DNA from: Gemmatimonadota bacterium
GTDB lineage: Bacteria > Latescibacterota > UBA2968 > GCA-2709665
DNA length: 62,733 nucleotides
Assembly: GCA_028877215.1 (NCBI GenBank)
Contig: JAPPFJ010000021.1
Coordinates: 73,902 to 136,634, forward strand
Reading direction: 5' to 3'
The first letter of the stretch is position 1. Each line of letters starts with the position of its first letter. The translations under genes and the position numbers were made by a program. The notes under the pieces were generated by a model. That model searched no databases. It saw nothing but the letters and a program-made list of their open reading frames with translations, and was not told where the DNA came from. Below, piece after piece: positions 25,657-33,900 of this stretch.

Positions 25657-26745
25657 TTGAGAGTTTTTTTTGTCGCGCTCACCGGGCCCCGGTTTGCAGC
25701 CAGCCGTACACGTGTATTCGATTATCTCCCCTTCCTTAAGGCCAATGGCGTACAAGCCGACGTGTCGATTGTTTTGCCCGACCGGATATCCACCTGGACA
25801 TACTCGAAGAGAGGATTCGGGCGTCTGGTCCACTATACCTGGGTGTGGTGGTGTTCGCTCCTGGCCGGGTTGCGCACCCTCCGGTCGGCACCCCGGTACC
25901 ACGTCGTGTTTGTACAGCGGGTTTTTTTCAGTGCGCCCATTGCCTGGCTGTTGCGTCGGTTTTCAAGTAAGGTCATCTTCGATTTCGACGACGCGATTTT
26001 TACTACCGAGGCACCCGGTGAAGATTGGATGGCGCGGCTTCGAACGTGGCACCACTCGCGGGGGTTGGCAAGGATGCTCCGCGCCGCATCCAGGGCTCTC
26101 GTCGAAAACACCTACACGGCCACGTATGCTGCGCGATATTGCCCCAGGGTATCGATCATCACCGGTCCGATTGACACGGAGCGGTACTCACCCGGCAGGG
26201 CGGTCGAGGAATGCGAAGGCGTGACTCTCGGCTGGATTGGCAGCTATACGTCCGCCCCGTATCTGGAACTCATCCGGGGGCCTCTGGCCGATTTGGGCGT
26301 CCGGCACAGGCATCTCCGGCTCTCCCTGATCGGCGAGGGCGGTTTTCACACGGACGCCGTGCCGACGGAATGGCGACCGTGGTCTCTGGAAACCGAGGTT
26401 CAGGACCTGCGCCGCTTCGATATCGGTCTGATGCCCCTGCCCGACGATCCGTGGACACGGGGAAAGGGCGGGTACAAGCTTCTACAATACCTCTCGATGG
26501 GCATTCCCGCCGTGAGCAGCCCGGTGGGCATTAACCGCGAAATCGTGGAAGACGGCGTCAATGGCTTCTGTGCCGGCACGCACGACGAATGGGTGTCATG
26601 TCTCGAACGGCTGATTCGGGATAGGGCGCTTCGGCATCGGTTGGGTAAGGCCGGACGGGCAAGAATGGAGGCGTGTTATTCCCTGAATCGGAGCAGCAGG
26701 AGACTGTTGCGGATCCTGAATTCGGCAGCCCCGGCGCAGGCATGA
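25657..26745 (+). CDS. GT4-like glycosyltransferase
   Basis: This 362-residue GT-B fold glycosyltransferase has an N-terminal Rossmann-like half (FFVALTGPRFAASRTRVFDYLP). Its C-terminal donor-binding half includes LGWIGSYTSAPYLE, FDIGLMPLPDDPWTRGKGGYKLLQYLSMGIPAVSSPVG and REIVEDGVNGF, as in family 4. The start is TTG with an AAGGAG site ten bases upstream. The donor and linkage are unknown. A 231-base AT-rich gap follows. Confidence 0.88.
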   Translation: MRVFFVALTGPRFAASRTRVFDYLPFLKANGVQADVSIVLPDRISTWTYSKRGFGRLVHYTWVWWCSLLAGLRTLRSAPRYHVVFVQRVFFSAPIAWLLRRFSSKVIFDFDDAIFTTEAPGEDWMARLRTWHHSRGLARMLRAASRALVENTYTATYAARYCPRVSIITGPIDTERYSPGRAVEECEGVTLGWIGSYTSAPYLELIRGPLADLGVRHRHLRLSLIGEGGFHTDAVPTEWRPWSLETEVQDLRRFDIGLMPLPDDPWTRGKGGYKLLQYLSMGIPAVSSPVGINREIVEDGVNGFCAGTHDEWVSCLERLIRDRALRHRLGKAGRARMEACYSLNRSSRRLLRILNSAAPAQA

Positions 26746-26976
26746 GCGGACATCGGCGCTCCTGTTTCGATTGCGAGCCTGCCGAACGAAAGCCGTGTAC
26801 GGCCCATGCCCCCACTCGGGCAAGGTCATTCGCGGCATATATTCGATTCACTTATAATTGCAAAATAACTTTTACATTGCCGGTTTATCACAGGGTGTGT
26901 ATATTTGAATCGCTGATTCCGGCGTCGGAGCCCGTCTATCCAATCCGTTCGTGGTGGTTCTACTTGTGGAGTCGGC

Positions 26977-28200
26977 TTGCCAGCGGATCCAACCCGCGCG
27001 CGATCGCCGATTCAACTGGTTCAAATAATCGATCGCCTTAACGTTGGCGGCCCTACGCCCTATCTGCTCTTTCTTTCCAGGGCGTTGGAATCACGGGGTT
27101 ATCGCTCCATTGTGGTTAAGGGCCAGGTTGCGCCCGGCGAAGCCGAAATGGAAGACGTTATCCGTCGTTCGGGAATTCAACCTCTGGAGGTTCGGGGGTT
27201 CAGCCGGGCGATTGTTCCAATTCGCGATTTCAGGGTGCTCGTTGCGCTGTATCGCTTGTTCAGGCGTGTTCGCCCGGCGATTGTCCACACCCACAAGTCG
27301 AAGGCAGGCGTAGTCGGTCGAATCGCGGCATGGCTGGCCGGAGTACCGGTAACGCTGCATACGTTTCACGGTCTGGTTTTCAAAGGCTATTTTTCGGCCT
27401 GGAAGACCAGACTGATCGTGCTTGTCGAGAGGCTGCTCGCCCTCCGCACCGATGTCCTGGTCGCCGTCTCGGAACTGCAACGCGATGAACTCCTTGCGGA
27501 TCGTATCGCGGCGCCTGCCCGCATTTGCACCGTTCCACTGGGCGTGGATCTGGAGCCGTTTCTGAACCGGCGGCGATGCGACGCGGGTTTCCGCGAAGAA
27601 CTGGGTTTCGGCGCTTCCACAAGGCTTGTCGGAATTGTGGCGCGGCTTGTGCCTATCAAGGGCGTCGACATCTTCCTGGCTGCCGCCGAACAGGTTGTCG
27701 GGGCTGTTCCTGATGTCCGTTTCGTGGTGATTGGCGACGGGGAACTGCGGGCCGATCTTGAGTCCGTTGCGCGTACGCGAATGCTCAGGGGCAGAGTACG
27801 GTTTACGGGTTTTCGCAACGACATGGCGCGAATATATGGTTCCCTTGATCTTTCGGTGCTGTCTTCACATCACGAGGGGTTGCCGGTTGCGTTGCTGGAG
27901 TCGGTGGCCTGCGGATGTTACGTGGTTGCCTCCAGGGTGGGCGGCGTGCCCGATCTGCTTCGGAGCGAACGGATTGGCCTGATGGTTGCGCCCGGCGACC
28001 CCGATGCGCTCACCGGCGGGATTCTGCGAGCGTTACGGGAACGGCGGGGAATTGCCGACGAAGAGCGGCGTAAGGTCGTTGAATCATACGGGTTAGCGCG
28101 ATTGGCGCAAGATTTCAGCCACCTCTATTATAAGTTATCCGAAAACAAGCGGGCCGGAGGCGGTTCTCCGGGTGACTGCTGGGAAGGGAAGTACGCATGA
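26977..28200 (+). CDS. GT4 glycosyltransferase
   Basis: This 407-residue family 4 glycosyltransferase has a GT-B fold. Landmarks are LNVGGPTPYLLFLSRAL at the N-terminus, HTHKSKAGVVGRIAAWLAGVP, VGIVARLVPIKGVDIFLAA opening the donor domain, and the E-x7-E region SSHHEGLPVALLESVACG. It begins at a TTG with a GGAG site, and its stop overlaps the SDR gene start (ATGA). The preceding gap (26746-26976) has a TATAAT at 26853-26858 without a matching -35 box. Confidence 0.9.
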   Translation: MPADPTRARSPIQLVQIIDRLNVGGPTPYLLFLSRALESRGYRSIVVKGQVAPGEAEMEDVIRRSGIQPLEVRGFSRAIVPIRDFRVLVALYRLFRRVRPAIVHTHKSKAGVVGRIAAWLAGVPVTLHTFHGLVFKGYFSAWKTRLIVLVERLLALRTDVLVAVSELQRDELLADRIAAPARICTVPLGVDLEPFLNRRRCDAGFREELGFGASTRLVGIVARLVPIKGVDIFLAAAEQVVGAVPDVRFVVIGDGELRADLESVARTRMLRGRVRFTGFRNDMARIYGSLDLSVLSSHHEGLPVALLESVACGCYVVASRVGGVPDLLRSERIGLMVAPGDPDALTGGILRALRERRGIADEERRKVVESYGLARLAQDFSHLYYKLSENKRAGGGSPGDCWEGKYA

Positions 28201-29171
28201 AGGTGCTGATTACCGGCGGGGCGGGGTTTATTGGATCACATTTGGCCGAACGGCATTTGAGACGTGGCGACGAGGTTGCCGTACTGGACGATCTTTCCAC
28301 CGGAGACTACAACAATATTCACCATCTGGAGTCCAACGCGCGGTTCAACATAAAGGTTGGCACGATACTCGAGTCGGAGACGCTACGTCCGCTGGTGGAG
28401 TGGTGCGATACAATCTATCATCTGGCTGCCGCGGTGGGTGTGAATTACATCATTGACAATCCGCTGCATTCCCTGACAACCAATATCCGCGGAACCGAAA
28501 TTGTCCTGGAACTCGCCAATAAAGACAAGAAGCGCGTCATGCTCGCGTCGACGTCCGAGGTGTACGGCAAAAAGAACGGCAAGGTTTCTTTCCAGGAAAA
28601 CGACGATCGGCTGCTCGGTCCCATTACTGTCGACCGCTGGATCTACTCCACGACAAAGGCAGTGGACGAGATGCTGGGCCTGTCCTATTGGCGTGAAAAG
28701 AAACTGCCGATGCTCATTGTTCGGTTCTTCAACGTTATTGGCCCCAGACAGACCGGGGACTACGGGATGGTCGTACCGAGAATGGTCAAGCAGGCGCTCC
28801 TTGGCCACCCCATTACCGTTTACGGCGACGGGGAACAGCGGCGCTGCTTTACCGATATCGAAGACGCTCTGGACGGCCTGGTTGCGCTGGCCGAACATCC
28901 TGACACGCCGGGTGAAATTTTCAATCTGGGCGGGAACGTCGAGACCAACGAAACCAGCATTGTCAATCTGGCACATAAAGTCAAGTCACTGACGGAAAGC
29001 GATGCCCCTGTTGAATTCGTGCCTTACGACAAGGCATTCGCAAAGGGATCGTACGAAGACCTCAACTATCGGGTTCCGGATCTTTCCAAAATCAGATCGT
29101 TCGTGGACTACGAGCCGAAAATGAGCCTGGACAACACCCTCCGGCGCATTATCAATTATTTCGAATCCTAG
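28197..29171 (+). CDS. NAD-dependent nucleotide-sugar epimerase/dehydratase (extended SDR)
   Basis: This 324-residue extended short-chain dehydrogenase has the NAD-binding GGAGFIGSH (7-15), the catalytic Ser/Thr region LASTSEVYG (117-124) and Tyr150/Lys154 in WIYSTTK. It resembles UDP-glucose 4-epimerases, UDP-glucuronate decarboxylases and dTDP-glucose dehydratases; the exact reaction cannot be chosen from sequence. It is coupled to the upstream glycosyltransferase by a four-base overlap and should supply a sugar donor for the polysaccharide. Confidence 0.9.
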   Translation: MKVLITGGAGFIGSHLAERHLRRGDEVAVLDDLSTGDYNNIHHLESNARFNIKVGTILESETLRPLVEWCDTIYHLAAAVGVNYIIDNPLHSLTTNIRGTEIVLELANKDKKRVMLASTSEVYGKKNGKVSFQENDDRLLGPITVDRWIYSTTKAVDEMLGLSYWREKKLPMLIVRFFNVIGPRQTGDYGMVVPRMVKQALLGHPITVYGDGEQRRCFTDIEDALDGLVALAEHPDTPGEIFNLGGNVETNETSIVNLAHKVKSLTESDAPVEFVPYDKAFAKGSYEDLNYRVPDLSKIRSFVDYEPKMSLDNTLRRIINYFES

Positions 29172-29251
29172 CAACTTCCCCGGCGTTCACGCGCCAGGGT
29201 TGCGGTAGAGTCCGGAGTCACCCCTCCGGCTCACGAGACGCGATCCGACAT

Positions 29252-30949
29252 ATGAGAAGTCGTCAACTGGCGTTAGACCGTCCGAACCCGATTGTCGGAA
29301 TGGACGGGGCTGGCCGTACGCCGGTTTTTTTATTTGGGAGTCGCGCCTTGCGGAACCACGGTTCCATCGGATGGATCTGCGCAGGTTGTCTGTCGTTCGG
29401 GCTGATCGCGGCTTTGATCGTCTGGCTGTCTTCGGGCGTGTCACTGCTGGACGACGACTGGGGGCACCTCCGTCTGTGCGAGGAGGGGATACAATCAATC
29501 CTAACCACCAGCTGGACGGGGCTCGCCGGCGCCGGTGGCTATTATCGTCCGGTTGTCACCCTGACGCTTTACGGCACCTTTCTGTTTGCGGATTACGATC
29601 CGCTTCCATATCACATTGTAAACGTACTGATCCACAGTTTTTGCGGAGTTCTTGTGTATCTGCTGGCGCGGCGGCTGCTGAACGGGGCCTTGGCCGCCTG
29701 GACGGCGCTCTTTCTTTTCTCTGTGTTACCCGTCCATGCGGATACGGTTTTCTGGATTGTGGGCCGCACGGACTCCGTCTGTGCGCTGTTCTACCTGTCC
29801 GCGCTGCTTCTGTTTCTGGCCGACCGGGAACGCCCGTCTCCGGGGCGGCTGGCGGGTGCGGGCCTGTGTTCCCTGCTGGCTCTTTTTTCCAAGGAAATGG
29901 CGCTGTCCCTGCCCGTTGTGCTGTTGATCCTGTTCTGTCACGACAGGACGGTACGTTCCGTGAAGGCGCGCAGGGCGCTTGTGTGCTGTGCCGTAGCCAT
30001 GGGAATCTATCTGTCTGTGCGTTGGATCGTCCTGGGCGGAATACTTTCCGGGATTCCTGACCGAAACCTGACGCTGCTCGGGCTTGGCCTTGACGTGCTC
30101 AAGTCAGGTGCGAAAATGGGGATGACCGACTTCCCGCTTTTCTGCGCTGTCCTGCTGGCGGCGACCGCCGTCGTGTTCTGGTTGTCAGGACGGCCGCGCA
30201 AGGCGCTTCGGGACACGTTGTACCTTGGCGGGCTGACCCTGGCCAGCCTGGCGCCGGTTCTGGGAAGGGTTCACCGGTGGTATCTCTACCTGCCTTCCGT
30301 TTTTTTCTGCATTGCGATTGCGAACGTATGGGCGTCCTGGCAGCCGGACCGGCGGGCCGTCCTGCGCTGCAGGAACCTGCTTCTGGCAACGTTGATCGGC
30401 TATTACGGCCTGGTGCTTGCCCGTGAGGGGTGGTTCTGGCGGGAAGCTTCTGTCCTGAGTGAGAGCGTTCTGGATAACCTGGCGCCGCTTACGCAGCAAA
30501 GCCGAGGAACACTCTACGTTCTGAACGTACCTTCGGCTCTGAGTCCGTCGGGTAGCCTCGGAGAGATACCGCTGTATGCATTCGGGTTGCACAACGCGTT
30601 GGCGGTCCGCAACGGATCGGAAACCCCGGTGGTTGCCGTGAACCATTGCTGGCTTACGGATCCCGGCGGATTCGAGACCGAAGTGACGCGGCTGGGTCCG
30701 GCGCACTGGCGGATCGAAATCAGGAACGGGGGCTATTTCTCGGCGCATGGTCAGACGGACGCCGGATTGCTGTATGGGTCGAACGGCAGGCAGTTGGGCC
30801 CCGGGGTCATACGAAAGAAGTGGGGCGAATCCCGGTTTCACGGCCCAACACAGGCCGAGTTTGTACTCAAAACGGGCACCCACGACCGCGTAGTGATATT
30901 TGACAGGGGCGGGACCGGCAGATTGCAGCTCCGAAACGAACGATGGTAA
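29252..30949 (+). CDS. TMTC/GT-C-like membrane protein
   Basis: This protein of about 565 residues has about ten hydrophobic segments and an early acidic motif, LLDDDWGHLRL. It also has YYRPVVTLTLYGTFLF, HIVNVLIHSFCGVLVYLLAR, DTVFWIVGRTDSVCALFYL and LFSKEMALSLP, all typical of TMTC-type O-mannosyltransferase-like GT-C proteins. The C-terminal 170 residues are soluble. The start is uncertain; Met17 (29300) is an alternative, and neither has a strong ribosome site. Its stop overlaps the start of the C25 peptidase gene, hinting at glycosylation of exported proteins (inference). Confidence 0.8.
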   Translation: MRSRQLALDRPNPIVGMDGAGRTPVFLFGSRALRNHGSIGWICAGCLSFGLIAALIVWLSSGVSLLDDDWGHLRLCEEGIQSILTTSWTGLAGAGGYYRPVVTLTLYGTFLFADYDPLPYHIVNVLIHSFCGVLVYLLARRLLNGALAAWTALFLFSVLPVHADTVFWIVGRTDSVCALFYLSALLLFLADRERPSPGRLAGAGLCSLLALFSKEMALSLPVVLLILFCHDRTVRSVKARRALVCCAVAMGIYLSVRWIVLGGILSGIPDRNLTLLGLGLDVLKSGAKMGMTDFPLFCAVLLAATAVVFWLSGRPRKALRDTLYLGGLTLASLAPVLGRVHRWYLYLPSVFFCIAIANVWASWQPDRRAVLRCRNLLLATLIGYYGLVLAREGWFWREASVLSESVLDNLAPLTQQSRGTLYVLNVPSALSPSGSLGEIPLYAFGLHNALAVRNGSETPVVAVNHCWLTDPGGFETEVTRLGPAHWRIEIRNGGYFSAHGQTDAGLLYGSNGRQLGPGVIRKKWGESRFHGPTQAEFVLKTGTHDRVVIFDRGGTGRLQLRNERW

Positions 30950-33900
30950 CGAGCATGTTAGCGCGTTTCTTACAAGTGTGTGCGTTTTTCGCTCTGATGC
31001 TCCTGATCCCTCATGTAACGCCCGGGACCTACGGAGGCGAGCCGCGACTGGTATGGACGGGAGCGGACGCAGTCGAGATCGAGGCCGACGGTTCGGATTA
31101 TCAGCTTCGAACCGTCCATCTTGATGGCGTCGCCTACACTCAGGTTCAATTGCCCGGTGGAATGTGGTTGCCCGAACCAGGGCTTCCCGCGGTACCCGTG
31201 CGCGGGACGCTGCTGGGTGTGCCTTTCGGAGCGCGAATCGCGGTTACGGTTGTGGGAGTGGAGTTCGAAGAGATTTCGGGGGTGCTGCTCATGCCGGCGC
31301 CGCGGTCCCGGTCGACTGGTCGGGGGGAGTTCGAGACGGAAGTTGAGGTTTACGAGCCGGATGTGGATTTTTACGCCACCGATGGCCTTTATCCTGAGGA
31401 GCAGGCCGTGGTTTCTCGCATCGGCGTCATGCGGGACCAGCGGGTTGCCGGAATATCCTTAAGGCCGATACAGTACAACCCGGCACGGCAGCAGCTTCGC
31501 ATCGCCCGCAAGCTTCGAGTGCGCGTACGGTTCGTACGTGACGAGGGTTCCATTGGGGTTTCGCCTTCTGTTGAAGGCGTCGGCGGTGGGTTCGAGGAAT
31601 TCTACGAGACGTCATTGTTGAATGCGGATCAGGCGCGGCCCTGGAGGGGACGGGCCGAACAGGGCGACGGGCTTCGAAAGCCGCGGATCTCGGAAAACCT
31701 GGATCCGGCGGCCGAATACTACAAGATCCGGATAAAGGATGACGGGCTGTATCAGCTGGACGCGGACTGGTTCGCCGATGCGGGCATTGCCCTGCAGGCG
31801 GGAGACATGGAACGACTGAAGGTCTTTCTCAACGGTCAGGAGATACCCGTAGACGTGCGGAACGACGGAGACGGTGTGCTCGGAGAGGGAGGGGAGGCGA
31901 TATTCTACGGGGAGTACAGACGTGCGCCGGATCGGAATTTCGAACATGAACTGGGACGCGAACAGGTATACTGGCTCACGCTTGACGGCAGACCCGGCCT
32001 GCGTTTTGAGGAGGTGGACGGGTCGCCCGGGAGCGAATACCAACCGGCCACTCTGTTTACGTATACGGTGCATGCCGAGGTCGATTCGCTTTACGATCCG
32101 CTCGGAGGCGCTCCTGACGAGAATCGAGACCACTGGTTCTGGGGGCGAACCGGCTCGCCGGGCAGGCCTGGTACCGGTCTTCAAAACGTGAGCGAGTATC
32201 CCGTGACCGTGCCCGTGGCATTGCCCGGGTTGGACCGTACCCAGGCAACGACGGCCCACATCAGGGTTGGCATGCACGGATTGACCTTCAGACGATTGTT
32301 CGAACCCGATCATCGCACGGTCGTTCAGCTTTCCGGCGGAACGGTTGTGGCCGACGACCGGTGGGACGGGAAGCGCGCGTTTGTCGCCGAAGGGGCGGTG
32401 CCGGCGTCGGAACTCGGCGATACGATCCTGGTGACGCTCGCGACGCCGGGAGCCGCGGATTTTCCGGCCGACTACATCGAACACGTGCTGCTCAACTGGG
32501 TGGAAGTCGCCTATACCCGCAGGTTCGAGTGCGTAGAAGGCAAGCTGGAGTTCGAACCTGATGAAACCGACGAAGGCCGGGATTTCTCCATATCGGGTTT
32601 TCGGACGGCCGACGTATCCGTTTACGACCTCGCCGGAGCGCGAAGGATCCAGCACGTTCAGGTGACGCCACGGGATGGGGGATTTCAGGCCAGATTCGAA
32701 CTGCCGGCCGTATCCGGGCGATTTGTCGCGATGGATTCGGAAGCTATCCCAAGGGCGCCCGCCGGAGAGGCGGCAAGGGTGCCGGCGTTCGGGCAGGAGG
32801 GTGCAGACTACGCAATTATCGTCCATCCGCGGTTTCGCGAAGCGGCGGAGCGCCTGGCGGATCACAGGCGAGGACGAGGACTGCAGGTTCAGGTCGTGGA
32901 CGTTATGGATATTTACGACGCGTTCTCATTTGGGCAGTTCGAGCCGCGGGCAATCCGTCGATTCATGCGATACGCCTTCGAAAACTGGACGCTGCGGCCA
33001 ACCTATCTTCTGCTATTCGGCCCGGATAGTTTCGATTACCGGCGCAACTTTGACGAATCCGTCGTGGAGCGGCACGTGGCTATGTCCGTTGTTCCTTCGC
33101 TTCCTTTCCAGTCCGTAAGAAGGGGGCTGACATATACGGACCACTTTTTCGGCGCGGTCGCGGGTTCAGAGGACGATCTGTTCCAGGATGTATTCGTGGG
33201 CCGACTTCCGGTGGCTACTCGACGGGGGGCGGCGGCCCTGGTCCGTAAAATCGTAACCTATGACCACGCGCCGCATGACCGGTGGCGGGACAGGGCGCTG
33301 TTTATGGCCAACTACGATCCGTTTTTGATCTTCACGTCCCCCAGCGACCGGTTGTCGGCGAACTACGCCGAGCCGCTGGGATTGGAATCTTTCAAGGTTT
33401 ACAACGATGAGGATATCGGACCTGAGCCCAATGAGGACACGGGCGAAGTCATCCGCCAGATCAACGAGGGGCGGCTGCTGGTGAATTTCCTGGGGCACGG
33501 AAGCGTCTCGGGAATGGCGCGGTTCCTGAGAGGAAGTTCGCAACGAAAAAGCTATAACTATATGCGTCAGATCGTCAATGCGGACCGTTTGCCGATCGTC
33601 GTGGCATTGTCCTGCCTGAATGGTCGTTTTTCGGATCCCAGATTCACGTGCCTGGCGGAGGAAATGACCGGGAAGGCGGACGGAGGTGCGATCGCGTATA
33701 TCTCGGCGTCAGCACTCGCGGCTGTCATAACCAACGATTTTCTGAACGACCGCCTGTTTGCCGCGTTTTTGAGAGACGGCGTCCGCGAATTCGGCGCCGG
33801 TCTGGCCGTGGCAAAAGCGGCGCTGGACACGCGTTTCCCCGAGCTTAAAACGCTTACCCTTGGTATACAGTTGATTGGGGACCCCGCACAGGAGCTTGCC

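Noticed and set aside
26830..26860. Promoter upstream of the second GT4 gene
   Set aside because: A TATAAT is present at 26853-26858 but no acceptable -35 box lies 15-19 bases upstream.
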